Part shown: positions 1 through 45,755 of the stretch, piece after piece
How the letters are laid out: each line of letters begins with the position of its first letter
How positions within the stretch are numbered: the first letter of the stretch is position 1
NCBI GenBank assembly: GCA_029582265.1
Contig: CM055817.1
Coordinates: forward strand, 27,832,258-27,896,257
DNA length: 64,000 bases
From: Zoroaster sp. YZ-2022
Lineage: Eukaryota; Echinodermata; Asteroidea; Forcipulatida; Zoroasteridae
Direction of reading: 5' to 3'
Made by a program: the position numbers and the translations under genes
The notes under the pieces: generated by a model
What the model saw: only the letters and a program-made list of their open reading frames with translations
The model's database searches: none
What the model was told of the DNA's origin: nothing

Positions 1-130
1 ATCTTCTATTTTATTGTTTAAATATTTAAATGTTTCATTTCATTTTTTATGTATGAATATATAGTGCAACTCAACCTATTGGTTGCCATACTGTACATTT
101 CAATAACTAATTTGTTTATTGAAATATCCC

Positions 131-180
131 AATAATAATAATAATAATAATAATAATATTCGAAAAAATAATAATAAAAT

Positions 181-244
<64 letters not shown>

Positions 245-258
245 TATATATATATATA
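131..258. repeat. (AAT)n / (TA)n microsatellite
   Basis: Interrupted AAT trinucleotide repeat (about 131-242) running into a short TA tract (about 243-258). Simple-sequence DNA; the flanks to position 1136 hold no gene that I can support. Confidence 0.95.
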
Positions 259-1136
259 AGCCCTTTTTACTGATTATCCTTTTATGTGTGCTATATTTTA
301 CTGTATTTTGATATATATTTGTAAACACAATGCAATTCAGCCTCGCGGCTGCAAAATATGTGTTTTTAATAAACCAATAATAATAATAATAAAAATTGTT
401 TTTGAAACCGATACAGAACCCGAAGGATATTTATTGTACCAAAATACTACCAAAGGAACACCACGTTTCTTTCGTCGCCAGCTAAAGACTATACAAAAAT
501 TATGTTTCAAAGTATTTTATTTTAATAAAAATCATACATTTCTGAGTCCCGGATTAAGAAATTTCACCGCCCAGTCGAGCGGGGCGATATATCCCTACAA
601 TCGAGGCTTACTTTCACTGGTCGGCGGTCAGATATTTTCACCGTTACCCGCAAGGCAACAGTTGGTGTATATGTACTACACGCGAGTGAATATCCTTAAG
701 AAAGAAAATCGCTGTGACTTAATATTAAACGCACTAATTAGATTCGTTTCGAACGTTCTTTGAGCAGAAGGAATAACCTTAAGGTTATACATTGCTTTCC
801 TTGATGATTTAACACATTTCTCATGAAAACTGATTATGATTATGTGGCAAAAATCTAAATTTACAAGTAAATCAGAAAAATAAACGAGAGTTCAACCAGT
901 TTTGTAACCGTACTATATCTTGAAATATCCGTCCCAGATTCGTACTATAAGTTTTAAATAATGAAACCATTGGCCTACTTAGTGAACTGTGTGCCTGGTT
1001 TGTATGTGGCAAACAAAATTGTAGAGGTTGTCCGTTACGATCCTGCAAGAAGCCCCGTTTTCGAGTCAAAGATGGTTTGTCGTCCGTGGGCCAGGACCTG
1101 AAATTTCACTTATTGGTACCTGTGGTGCAGACTTGG
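259..1136. other. no gene recognised
   Basis: AT-rich sequence. A 159-residue open frame at 284-763 has no recognisable domain, no splice context and low-complexity composition at its start, so I do not call it a gene. Confidence 0.5.
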
Positions 1137-1869
1137 CACACCGTGATTAGGGTGCAAGTCTGCACCTAATAAAAGGGTGCAAGCGTTTACCATTGGGGTG
1201 CAGCACCTCAAAAGTGGGCGGAGGCTTGCACTGTAGGGGTGCAAAATGACCCCTCTACAGGTGGAGATTGATCGAATCGCTGTATCCTCATCGGGATAGA
1301 AATCCGCGCCTACAAAGGTTCAACTATGAACCCCTCGACTGTAGCTGTATCTCTTAACACTGACAAGGAAAAGAGTAAAACAAAGGCCAATTATGAATTA
1401 TCCGAATTTTTAATACCCAAATAAACACCGAAGATAATGTTTCTCCATGCATGGCAAGTGTTATACACGGGACGTGAATTCTTTCATAATACTTATGTAC
1501 ACATGCAATTTTTCATGTTTAATGTGTGACAAGTTTCTCATGCCACCTATCAATGCACATAATACAAATGTAGACGGAAAGTCAATTAATAAAATAGCAC
1601 TATAAACATAGTCTACGCATGGCATGGCACTGATAGGCCTACTACATAATACAAAAAAGTGGCCTTGTGGGGACATGTTTAATGTCATGTACATGTACGT
1701 GTACAGTGTAGGCAGCCCACATACACGTAATTGCAACGTCTGTCACACGGTTAACTACGTCAATTTTACTCTTTATGATGAGCGAATACAGACTTTTTTT
1801 TAACACAAAAGAGACCCCCTGGTTGTATGAATGACCGACTGACCGACTCACTTTTCACAAATTAAATAT

Positions 1870-1907
<38 letters not shown>

Positions 1908-2560
1908 GGTTCGCCAGTTGTGGTAATCAGACTATGTTTGAGCGGGAATTCGAAGAACGTAATCGGCCAATCAAAAGTGGCGTATAAGAAACTGATTTCA
2001 TGAGAAGCTGCAATCATTTTGCATAAATAAAATAAGTTTTTAATACAAAATAAACGTAAAAATATATATTTTATTCCGCAAAAACTATAGACAACAGTAA
2101 GATTAAAATTGACTTAGCTTACCTCGTTGAATTTTGCTTCGTTTTTATTTTATATGATCTTGACACTCTTCTCTTCTTGTACGTCAATGGTCAAATCAGC
2201 GCGGAAGGCGGTACGATGTTTTCACAAGTCGTTTGGTGCAAAATGTCACAAAAAGACTTTTGACTTAACAAGTTTTAGTAAATGAGGCCATTAAATATTG
2301 ATTTTATTTTCCTCAATTTACTGAATACCAGTTGTTAAATTTCAAAATTCATGCAATACTTTGAAATATAGGTCAAAAGGAATTAATCAGACTTTGTGTA
2401 CTAATATTGTGAGTTGAAAGGTGCAATGACATTTGCACCCCCTGTATGTGTGCCTCCCCTACGGGTGCGTATTTGCTCCTTTGAGGGTGCAAATATGCAC
2501 CATTTTCAAATGTGCCTAACTCTGCACCCCAGTTACACCCTTATTTCTTAGTGTGTACCA
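1137..2560. mobile_element. putative foldback/MITE-like element with GGTGCA subrepeats
   Basis: Both ends are dense in GGTGCA/TGCACC words (about 1120-1250 and 2425-2545) in inverted orientation. The extreme ends CACACCGTGATTAGGGTG (left) and, on the reverse strand, CACACTAAGAAATAAGGGTG (right) align as imperfect inverted repeats. The interior is AT-rich with a 30-bp poly-T at about 1875 and no transposase frame. This suggests a non-autonomous DNA element; the target-site duplication is not clear. Confidence 0.45.
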
Positions 2561-5500
2561 CAGTTTCAAATAATGGGTATGAACATTTTAAACCTTCCAA
2601 AATAATCTCACAAAAGTATAGTATAAGTAATACTATTTTGTTTTGGGTCGTCAAGCCGTCTTGATCTGGTCTCAGTTTTTTTTCAACTTGTTGCCTTAAC
2701 GTTATACAGAGCTCAACAGAGTTGGGATGGGCTAATTATCTATCAGATTGTGTGTGTGCTTGTGATACTGCCAATAAAAACTGAATGAAAATTATATTCC
2801 CAACCCATATGCCATATGATGTACACATAATACTGTACAATGTACATATCATGCATGCAATACAAAATGAAGAAAAAAGGTCTAAGCTACTCATTTGTAA
2901 ATTCTATCACATACGAATGTACTTATATTGACCCCACAAAGGAATTAGTATCAATTAGGTTTTGCCACCTCAGGTGGTACCGGTATCTGCTCTTACTCAT
3001 GGACTAATAGTTACGACGACGTCCAGCCGGCTAATGAGACTGTTTGCTGGAGGGCAAGGTACTGAGCTAGATGCGTGTGTGTAAAGTTGACATTATGCCC
3101 TCTGATAATTAATTAGAGTGAAAAAAAAACAGCAGTAAAACCGAAAACCGTGTTTCCACCGACCAAAAGCCTAAAAACAACTGGCGAAAATTTAAATCGC
3201 TTAACTTTCTCCCCAAATCTATGAACTAGGGCCTATACTCTTCGTAAGTACATAGTTTACATAGGCTACATATTTCATGCTTCAAATATGTGGCACGACA
3301 CTGCAAAAAGGATGTTCGAGGTAAATTTTCCATCGACGATTTTATTTGTAACCAGTGGTGTTAATGATTCTCTATAACTAAATCAAACATTCTCTAAAAC
3401 ACTATTCCAAAATGATTTTAAATTTACCAAAATTTGAGGTGGGTCTGGGGGATGGTGGCTCTGGGGGACAGGCCAATGTTCAGGGTCGGTCACTGAAATT
3501 TAGAATAATCCTTCAAAATTTTAACTTTAATTCTCCCTGTAAAAGGACAATTTACAAAAAAATTGCAGGGCTCAAATCCTTGAGGATAACTATTTTTATC
3601 CAACGCCCAAATGATTCTAGAGGGGATTACAATGCAATAATCCATCCAATCAATTCAACAGGCTTGATGTACTATTAAACCATATTTCTGCAGAAATTTT
3701 CAACCGTTCATAATAATGTGGATTCATACTGTGCTCTCACCTGATTCACTTCCCCAATGTTCACGATAATTCTTTCCCTACGTATGATCATGTAACACTG
3801 TCAATTAAATATTCATTTTGGAGACATTCTGGTCCTTCTTAAATAACAACAACGACAACTAATGTTGTGGTTAAGATCAAGAAATCATTTTCCAAAATGG
3901 ACTCAATAAAATACATTTTATAAAAGTTTACATAATTCACAAATGCCTGAACAGAGCTTCCTGAATAAATAAGCGGGCCCGGACCACACGCTGTGAGTTC
4001 GCTTCGCTCACTGGCTCGATGATTTGCATTTATCGCCCACTTTAAAAATCATTCCGCCGCCGTTGGACTGAATTTGACTCTTTCCAGTCTTCTCAGCTTA
4101 ATTAAGCCTTACACAATATACAGTAATTTGAATACGTGTACATTACATTATAGCCATAATGGTTATCACATCCCCAGCAATACAGATAATTCATTTATAA
4201 TTCCAGTCATGGAGCGCTAGTCTGGCTTGATGACTATGCCAGTAATAAAACAATCAATTCAACTGTTGATATAAATCATATGATACAATCAAAATGCTAT
4301 AAGCGAGCCAGTTACCAAGGGCAACCACTACCGTCAATTGATATAAGAAGACCTAACAACAACAAAGATATTAATATTGAATTATATCAGTGTCCATCAT
4401 ATGATACAAAACGACAGTATGGCAAGCCCTTTCGCAATACAAATATTTTGGTTAAGTGTGATATACAAAATGTCCACAGAATGTAACAACGCACAAATTC
4501 CATGCCATTCTCACACTATGGTAAGTCTAGATGCCGATAAAATACCTACACTCGAATAAACAACGCACTGTACGCCAAAACGTACCATGATAGGACCGAA
4601 CGAAACTGTGAAAATAAGTACTTATATCAACAAATAAATTGTTTTTATTTACAAACAATGTGGCAGCCATAAAGTGGCAGTTCCTGTAAGAATTTTATTA
4701 CTGGAATATTGTGAAACCTCTACATTCGTGTACTGGTGATTACTGTCAGGATTGTTGTTTAACAACATGACATAAGCTGAAACTTCTCGGGTTGGTATCT
4801 GTACATACCTCTTGCTTCAAATACATTATGGATGTATTTACATCCATTTCAAAGAGGTTTGAATAAGTTATTTGGCTGGCTGAATCTTGTGCACATTTGA
4901 AATCTTACATTTCCGACGGGAAAAAAAAACTTCCTAGGGTGTCTGATACCATTACCGTCTTGCGACCAAGTAATCTTTCAGATATAATTTTTCTAGTATG
5001 TGTTGGGGTTATTATATACCAGTGGTGTACACTCCTTTTAACAATGATGAAATTGCTAATTGTTAGCTCTACCTTGACATTTTGGAATATTAATTATTTA
5101 GTCATGATGAATTGTTTAGATAAGAGCTATTAGTGAATGCACGTTTTAAACTGCAATCCATCGTATTTTCCCTTCCCTGCCTTGCGGTAAGATCAATCAT
5201 CCGTCTGCCCTAATTAAAACTCCAATTTGATGATAAAGCTGTGGTTAATGGGCATCTGACAATGTTTGGAAATTTTAAATATGAAATTAAACATTTACTG
5301 CACGTACAGCTTAGTCTTGAACCCAGACGTTTGTGAATGTGTTTACATTGCGCTGTACTCGCTCCGGTATCTGGTCTGAGGTCGGCTTCACAATCAGTGC
5401 GGTGACGTGCTTTTCTTTGGTAGTAATTTTTTTGCCAACCAGTATACGCGGTTATTGGAACCAGGCCTAAGAGAGGCCTAAAAATTGCATCAATAACAAT

Positions 5501-7300
5501 GGTATTGATGGCTGTTTCATAATAAGAAAAGAATATTCAAAGAGCAACATGCATCATGCATGTCCATTGTTTTAGAAGGGTAGAGCAAGAGTTTAATATG
5601 GAATTGGTGCTCCATTATTCTCCATAACTGAGTTCTTACAGAAAACTACATGTGTAACATGCCATTGAAGCAATGCTTTGTACTGCAACTTTTTTTTCAG
5701 CTGAATTTTCATTCAAATCACTGTCAATTGTGCATGCATGATTGAATTTCAACCATTTCATTACGAGCTGTGTAGAACATGTCATTCTGTCATTTGCTTT
5801 TTGAATTTTTAAAATTCATGCAATACTTCTTGAGATATTCTTAAAAAAATATTAGGGGGAACTTAGAAGTTGTAATGTGATGTTCGAACTTAATCAACAG
5901 CCTTGGATCTTCTGTAATCGAAAGTTTATGTGTAATATATCTTTTTATTCCTCTTGAAAATCCGATGGGTTACACCTTGGTAGCGAGAGGGAAAACAATG
6001 AACGACAAAAACGTAGCTTTCCAAATGTTTGTTAAATCAATTTCATTTCATTATTATTTCAAAAGAACTTGTCTGTTATGCTATTTTCCATTTGTTTTCA
6101 TGGGAACATTGATAATTTCCTCCTAGTATAAAGGAATACAAATAGGTTTATACTTCGAGATGAGATATTTCACAAAATAGTTGTCACCAGAAAAAAAAAA
6201 TAACAGCCAAAAAATTGATTTATGACGGGACCTGGGACCAAATTCATTCGGTAAATAAAAACCATGTTTCTCACCATTTTTGTTGGAGAAAAGTTTTATT
6301 TTAAAATGTAAATTAAAATAGCAATATTCCGATGAAAAATAAAATGTCCATTAAAATAGCGAACAAGGGCTATACATCTTCAAAGTCCAACATAATTGAC
6401 AGCTGCATTTTCTCCGAATTGCCATGATCTTAAGTTGTAGACCCTTTATAGCAAAATAACAAACATGGGATATCCATCGTTTTATTCTCCTTTCTTTCGA
6501 CACTGCAGACATAGCCCAAAAATAATGCAATCATACCCAATGTTTCTTAACTCTTTCTGGACTGCAAGCCTTTTAAAAGGCTTGTGTGCGCATCGCGTTT
6601 TTACAGCGTTTTAAAAGGCTTGAACTTCATCACCTGACAACGGGTCTTGTTTTGACTTGTTTTGACAACACAATGCACAATTGACCAATAAGAATCACAA
6701 CCTTTACTTTTATACCTTCAATAATCCAAATATAAACAGATTATTAATAATTTCCACACATAATTGTTGAACTTAATTGTTTACAATATCAAATTGCAAT
6801 AATGAAAACAACGTTTAACATTCAATAGTCTGTTCTCAGTAAGAGCTGAAACCTCTCATATAATACGAGCCGACAGCAGGCGGAAAAACGTAATGAAACA
6901 CTAAATTGGCCTGTCATCAAAAAGACTTCAAATTTATTGATTTCATATCTCACGTTGACAAATGATTTATATGATATTCTGTAGTTTTATTGTCATTTTG
7001 TTTGAGATAATTACCGTTACAAGCACAACAATACCGAACAAAAATAGTCTGTTCTCAGCAAGAGCTGAAACCTCTCAATTTACAAGCCGACTGCGGGTGT
7101 TTAATGAGCCATTTCAAGTCCAAAGGCCTTGACTTTTAATTTAGTAATTGAATGTTATTGAAATTCAGTAAATGAATGTTATTGAAATTCAAATTCAACG
7201 CATGATTGCAATACAAAAGACCACTCTGTAAAAGGCTATTTTTGAGTGAGCTGTCCTGCTAAAATTAACATAAAAATTCCCTTTTGAGTGAACAGAAGCA
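2561..7300. other. long AT-rich non-coding stretch
   Basis: No protein-coding gene is supported here. All open frames are short and domainless. Position 6549 starts TTAACTCTTTCTGGACTG followed by a palindrome around CCTTTTAAAAGG, which resembles a piggyBac-type element end, but I found no partner end. One candidate isolated exon at 2974-3058 is listed separately. Confidence 0.4.
2974..3058 (+). other. candidate isolated coding exon
   Basis: An 85-nt open segment lies between an acceptor-like CCACCTCAG and a donor-like GCAAG|GTACTG. In the phase-1 frame it reads a Cys/Trp-rich peptide (ICSYSWTNSYDDVQP followed by ANETVCWRA) that looks globular and carries an N-glycosylation sequon. A second frame is also open. 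It could be an upstream extracellular exon of the receptor gene at 8480 or chance. I do not recognise the domain. Confidence 0.2.
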
Positions 7301-7307
7301 ATTAATG

Positions 7308-7720
7308 TTAACCACGATTGAAAACTAAGAGGTTGTGAGTATATTTAAACATAAATTTCCCCAAATTAAGATAATAGATGTCTCTCAGTTTAAGAAGTTT
7401 GAGATTTTCAAATAAAGGAGTTGTATGATCACGGGATCCAACTTTGTTAACAATGCGAACTGCTCGTTTTTGTAGAATAAATAGCCTGTTATCAGGATTC
7501 CGCACTGACTGACGGTAGGTGGAAAGACCTGGCAGGTAGAGATTTGTATGTGTGGGCTTTTTGTGCACAGAATTCCCAAGTGAACCATTAAATATGTGAC
7601 CCAGAAAAACATGGTAAGGATGTTATCCAGACCATTACGTCTACAAAAGGTGACTGATAATGTTACCATTACCATAATGTCTAAAGTGACATATAATGTA
7701 TTTTTGTCAAACATATGCAT
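7308..7720 (-). pseudogene. LINE remnant, post-RT C-terminal region
   Basis: The reverse-strand frame reads LQKRAVRIVNKVG, then PLFENLKLLKLRDIYYLNLG and KFMFKYTHN. This is the region after the reverse transcriptase in Jockey/CR1-type non-LTR retrotransposons. It shifts frame near 7560 and has no RT core, so it is a short dead fragment. Confidence 0.7.
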
Positions 7721-8479
7721 ATTATTTAAAAAAGTATCCTGTTATGTTATAGTAAATTTTAGCCAACACAAATACATTCAAATACATAATATCAATTTAC
7801 GAGTCAATTTGAAAAAAACAAAAAACAAAAACAAAACAAAAACAGGACTGACACTGAACGTAATGAAAAGGGAATTTAAATGGAATGTAGGATACAGGAA
7901 AAAACAACAAAAATCATACCCTGAACATAAAGTTACAATTAAGTATAAATATAAACAAATAAATCACTGGAAACTGTTGTATGTGAACTAAGACAAATTT
8001 ACTTGAGCAGGATTTAAACCAAAATAGTAGTTATTAGCAGGTTTTTCCTCAAAGGCAAATTTTAAGATATACAAACATGCACACATATATAGACACAAAA
8101 GTGAGCAGTTAGTCACGTGTGAAAGAAACACAAAAGAAGAAGGTATACATAAGAAGCAGAACTCCTACTCTCCCTGTATTTTTTATCTATCCATGTACAA
8201 TCCCTCTTTTGTCCGTCCCAGGACCACAGCATGACTTTGCTCCTGAAGATGATCAGAAACGTCGAGTTGTAACCAACTGGATGTTTTCAGAACCACTCAA
8301 AAGAGCATTTTTACATGCTGACACCGGAAAAACGTTACTACAATCTCAAATAATTACATTTTGATTACTGGTTCAATTTCCATATAAGGCCAAATTATAA
8401 AAATTATAATTCGATTTCCACAAATATTAATTTGCATATAAGATAAAGCAAAGGCCTGTCGATATTTTCTGACCACCAG
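7721..8479. other. no gene recognised; fragment of a dispersed repeat
   Basis: AT-rich. At about 8240-8275 the sequence GATGATCAGAAACGTCGAG matches the core of a repeat also seen near 16020, 32950, 37330 and 49900 in this window. The first exon (start codon and signal peptide) of the downstream receptor gene should lie in or before this stretch, but I could not identify it. Confidence 0.4.
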
Positions 8480-40932
<32,453 letters not shown>

Positions 40933-41115
40933 TGAAAATACAATGTAAATGTAGTGAAATTTTATTGCATTCAACTGATTTGTCAATTAAATGAGAATCA
41001 AGTAGTGACAGTCACATAAGAATACGATTACTTTTCCACTTTTCCACAAATTCTACAGAAAAAAGTTTATGCACACGAACATTTCACTATTTATATTTAT
41101 TAAAGATTTTTTGTT

Positions 41116-41201
41116 AATAAACATATTTTTTAAAGTACATTAATTCTACTTATCCACAAACTTTTTTAACAGCACATTTAACAGCACGCGGATTAAATAA
41201 A
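41116..41201 (+). promoter_or_regulatory. poly(A) signals of the receptor gene
   Basis: Two AATAAA hexamers, 41116-41121 and 41196-41201, lie 184 and 264 bp after the stop codon in AT-rich sequence. They are the likely 3' end of the transcript. Confidence 0.5.
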
Positions 41202-41592
41202 CAAGAAATATTCGGTGTTCAATTTGTCAGACACCGAATCTATGTTAGTTGCTAATTTTTTAAAAGTATATTTCATAATTATTTGAGAATGGAAGAAGAC
41301 GTTTATTCAAAGTTGTTGTAAATTTACGTAATTTTATTATAAGTACATTTTTATAAGTAAAAATGTTAGGTTTTGACACCGAATCTATGTTACTTGGTCA
41401 CAAATTTTAGTATATTTTATAATTAATTGAGCACGGAAATTTGCACGTATTTTATTAAACATAGATGTTAACATTTTTAAGAAAAAACAAAGTATTGAAG
41501 GGTTGCTATGTTTTTATTTTTCTCAAAAAGCTGCTAGAAATAATGTTTTTGTAAATTTTAATTTTCAATCCTTGTTTTCTCTAAGTACTTAA

Positions 41593-43950
41593 CCCTTTCA
41601 GTACCAAGACCAATTTTTCAATTATGCCTTGGGTAGCACACTCATTTCTTCTTCATGTCCACTTGGTTACCACAGCACTTTTGGCAAGTTTCATTGTATA
41701 GCGCCCTCACGTGATGATGCAATGCAAGGCAATTTCACTATTGTTAACATAGGTGTCATAATGAATTAATCTCCGAGCCATGAAATAAACTTTATAATAA
41801 AACACCAATTATGTTGACCTACATGAAAATGGCAAAACACTGTTATTGGGGTTTATTAAGTATTATGTGACTTATACAGAAAGGAAATTGACTGTGTACA
41901 ATTTTTTAATCTATCTTGTTTGAGCAAAGAAAAAGACTGAACCGGGACTTGAACCCGGACTTGAACCCTCCCACCCCCCCCCCCCCCCCCGGTTCAATGT
42001 TGGCAATTCTGGGCTTGCGGTGTGCGTGCATCACATCAACATTGAAGCGGGGGCGGGAGGGTGGAATGAAATGAAATTACATGTATACAACCAAAAGTAG
42101 TTGGGCACAGACAGATCATTGGGTATGAAAATTCTCAAAACAGGGAACAACACACATTGGCTTATTACACTGTTTACAGATCATACGCGTTTGTGTTCTC
42201 TTTTCCCTAGTACTGCAAACAACACAGTCACGTTTTTTGCTGATGAAATTTTTTCTAGGAAAGTGTTGATGTGAAAATGGCCTGGAACCACATGGAAGTT
42301 GGCTTGCATGCTGTACGGGGTTGTACTTCCACGTGGATAAAAGTCCTTCGGTGACCTTTACCCTAAAATCCAAATACTCTTTTCCACCATTTCGTTGTTC
42401 TGTGCGGATGAGAGTAATACTGCACAATTTGTGCTGCCAGATCAGTTCCTCCCATGTATTTATTGTAATCGCAAACTATGGAAGGTTTTTTAATCTCGCG
42501 ATGTCCGGTTAAACTGTTTTTACTACGAATCTGCTTAGTGGTGACACTGCAATCCCCGTAATTTGTCAAGAGAATTACACGCTTTGTGTCTTGCCAGACG
42601 ACGCAAAGTTGGCCTGCCTTTGTATAAAACCGGGGGTCTTCTGTTTTTTTCATTGGGAACTTTTTGGGATGAGCAAAATCAGGAATTCCATGTGTGGTGT
42701 AGCGCACAGTTCCACAAACTCCAAATCCTAGCTGTGATAACTTGGAGACCAGAGCTGGGCTATTGTACCAATTATCCATGAAGATGACATGCCCCTTGTG
42801 TTCCAGTCCTTTCACTAGATCCAAGACAACCTGGCCTGGTGCATTAAGGACGGATGGATGGTGTGTTGCCATGGTTGCAGCATGCACAGTGTAGGGCTGA
42901 CCTGTTGCTGTGCTTGGCCGAGACCCTGTGAACATCTTCCAAGCACACGTATATCTGGATTCAGACTCATTTAAAGAGAAGCATTTCAGTCCCCACTTGT
43001 TGGCCTTTCGCGGTAAGTACTGCTTAAAGCTCAGCCGTCCTTTAAACTTCACCATACTCTCGTCTGGTGAGAGGTTTCGTCCAGGGCTGTATATTTTGAG
43101 AAAGGTTGGCAGTACAATGTCGAGTAAAGGGCGAAGTTTTGCCAGTTTGTCGGAAGGGCTGTCTACTTGAGCTCTGTTGTTGGCTAGGTGAAAAAATCTG
43201 AGGATTGCGGTGAATCTGTTGCGGGACATAGACGACGGATATACCGGACTTCGAAGGACATCTGACATGGACCAATGCATGCTGTATCGAGGCCTTTTAT
43301 TGATGCCCATGCAAAGTAATAATGCCACGAATGCCATCATTTCGGGAATATTAGTTGGAGTCCAAGCAGGCTGACGATTGGTTGGGTTTGCAGGCAAAGT
43401 TTGCTCAGCATATCGATTTGTCTCCGTCACCATCAGCTCCCAGGTCGCTTGACAGAAGTACAGTTGAAAAATTTGGAAAGGTGTATAGTTACTCAAATCT
43501 TCAGTAGTTCCCCTGTTTCCACTATGTGTTTCCTCGTGTATGCGTTAGTTTCACACCAACCAGACCGGTAGTTTGGCTTTTCCGATGAAGATGATGATGT
43601 AGGGACGCATTCCTCTTCACTATCTTCCGACTTCGGCGTAGAATCCTCGTCAGAAGACATGTCTGACTCACTATCTGCGAATATTTCTTCCAAAATTTGT
43701 GCACTTTGATCGGCGTCCATGACAATTTATAGCAATAGCACGCAAAAGCTCTCGGGCGTACTTTTTCAGCCAATCAGAAAGCGCTGGTCAATTGAGGGCG
43801 CTATTGACATTTTGCTGAAACAGGTTTACCCTATGTGCCACTGGGGCACACTGGCAACAAAGGAGAATTGTTTTCGCGTGCCAAAAGAACACCACGGTAC
43901 CCAAGCGATATGCAATATTGAGCCAATATGGCACAATGGGGTTGAAAGGG
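41593..43950 (-). mobile_element. piggyBac transposon (2.36 kb)
   Basis: Bounded by TTAA (41589-41592 and 43951-43954) with inverted ends CCCTTTCAGTACCAAGACC and (reverse strand) CCCTTTCAACCCC. It holds a piggyBac transposase on the reverse strand. Complete ends, damaged gene. Confidence 0.9.
42116..43720 (-). pseudogene. piggyBac transposase, frameshifted and internally deleted
   Basis: Starts at 43720 with an acidic N-terminus (SDSESDMSSDEDSTPKSED), shifts frame at about 43495, then reads the DDE domain: NLSPDESMVKFKG, IFMDNWYNSPALVS and YNKYMGGTDLAAQ contain the expected catalytic Asp positions. At about 42365 the frame breaks in KWWKRVF. The segment normally following is missing, and the Cys-rich C-terminal finger (RDCVVCSTREKR, CKQCNKPMCVVPCF) continues in another frame to 42116. 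Confidence 0.88.
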
Positions 43951-43954
43951 TTAA

Positions 43955-44500
43955 AAGGAAAATATTTCTCAGGATAATTGATATGTGTACCAACTCTACA
44001 CCAAGTAAGTTTTTACATAATCATTTATTAATTGAATAATCTGTAAATTACAAATGTTTATAATTCAATGTTTATCCTGCAATACTTGCCAAGTTCATTG
44101 ATTGTCAAAACCACAAAGCTGTCGATCAAAATTTCATATACAGGTATAAAGAGACCACAGTCAGATTTGTTTAAAACTAGTGTGTATATTCTGTGCATTT
44201 ATAGTGCACTGCAGTCCAATGATTTATGTGTAAAGAATTAATATGTAACTTTAAAAATGTCCTTGCATGTCTCTTTAAGTCTCCCATAGAATCTCTGTCA
44301 ATGTACTTTTTATTTATTTATTTTTTGAAATATATAACATATCAAACAGTATTATTTTATGCATATACATATACAATGTATTTACATACAAACTGTTAAT
44401 GACTTTCCCATTCATGAATAACACACAAATAATGGTTTTTGTCATAAAAATTGATTAAAATTTGTGTTTAATTTGTTGAGTTCCTGCAGAGAAAAATGCT
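43955..44500. other. no gene recognised
   Basis: AT-rich intergenic DNA without conserved frames. Confidence 0.5.
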
Positions 44501-44815
44501 GTGGATTCTAGAGGGGAAAAAATTATATAGAAAAGCTGTGAATTTCTATAGAAAAAGAGGCAAATTTTCTATAGAAACTTTTAGAGATTTCTATAGTGAT
44601 TTCTATAGATTTCTATAGAAAAATAAGCACATTTTCTATAGAAATTGCTATAGATTCCTATAGAAACAAATGATTTCTATAGAATTCTGAAAACCACTTT
44701 TCTATAGAATTTCTAAAAGATTTCTATACATTCTATAGAAATTCTACAGAAAATATTGGATGTAGATTCTATAGAAACATCTATAGAAATTCTATAGAAT
44801 TGTTTTTTAATGTAA
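44500..44815. repeat. cluster of TTCTATAGAA palindromes
   Basis: About 20 irregularly spaced copies of TTTCTATAGAAA or close variants in about 300 bp. Each unit is self-complementary around CTATAG. It is not a clean tandem array. Confidence 0.85.
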
Positions 44816-45069
44816 TTCTTTAGAACGTTTTTGTATGGGCTGACTCTACCATACAAATGTAACACCTTAAATTTTAAAGATACATATCTAAACTGTATCT
44901 AAACTATTCTAATTCACACAGGCTAAGAGGATTGATGTAAATTAAAGTAATCCCTGAAGCAACACTCACAAAAGCTGGCTAATTATAGCTGACTACATAC
45001 TGGACATGAAAGCTCAAAAGTATGGTGTTCTAAAAAGGCCACATGCACATTGCAAGAAGAGTGTGTAAG

Positions 45070-45412
45070 CGTCGCATTAGGATTCACGCGTCGCACTAGA
45101 AGTGTTGTCGCGTCGCATTAGAAGTGTTGCCGCGTCGCACTAGAAGTGTTGTCGCGTCGCATTAAAAGTGTTGCCGCGTCGTACTAGAAGTGTTGTCGCG
45201 TCGCACTAGAAGTGTTGTCGCGTCGCATTAGAAGTGTTGCCGCGTCGCACTAGAAGTGTTGTCGCGTCGCATTAGAAGTGTTGCCGCGTCGTACTAGAAG
45301 TGTTGTCGCGTCGCACTAGAAGTGTTGCCGCGTCGCACTAGAAGTGTTGTCGCGTCGCACTAGAAGTGTTGTCCCGTCGCACTAGAAGTGTTATCGCGTC
45401 GCACTAGAAGTG
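45070..45412. repeat. 22-bp GC-rich minisatellite, about 16 units
   Basis: Unit GTCGCGTCGCACTAGAAGTG plus TT, with two main variants (GCACTAG/GCATTAG and TGTCG/TGCCG) that alternate. It is rich in CpG within AT-rich surroundings. Confidence 0.93.
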
Positions 45413-45755
45413 CTCACCATTGCAGTTTTTCTCGTATGAAGAGCCGTATGTGACTAAATTTCGACTAATTAATATATAAGACTAAAATAAATGTAAATCC
45501 ATATATTTACTAGAAAAACCAATTATACAAAAGCGGCAACCAGACTGGTTGGCAGCTAGCATGCATACGGTACTAAACAGGCCATACATTATTATTTTAC
45601 AGAAAGGTTTTGTTTCTGAATTAGTGTTGTAGTTAACAAAAAATGTTGCTAATCCTGTTACAAATATTTACAACCTAAACCTAGTCTCGATCCCAACTAC
45701 CTACATGGAAGGTGAGCATTCTAAACCACAAGACTACCATGCCACTCGAATTAGG

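Noticed and set aside
284..763. 159-residue open frame as a gene
   Set aside because: No domain, no splice or promoter context, AT-rich start; not distinguishable from chance.
45070..45412. CRISPR-like direct repeats
   Set aside because: Units are contiguous 22-mers without unique spacers, in a eukaryotic genome; this is a minisatellite.
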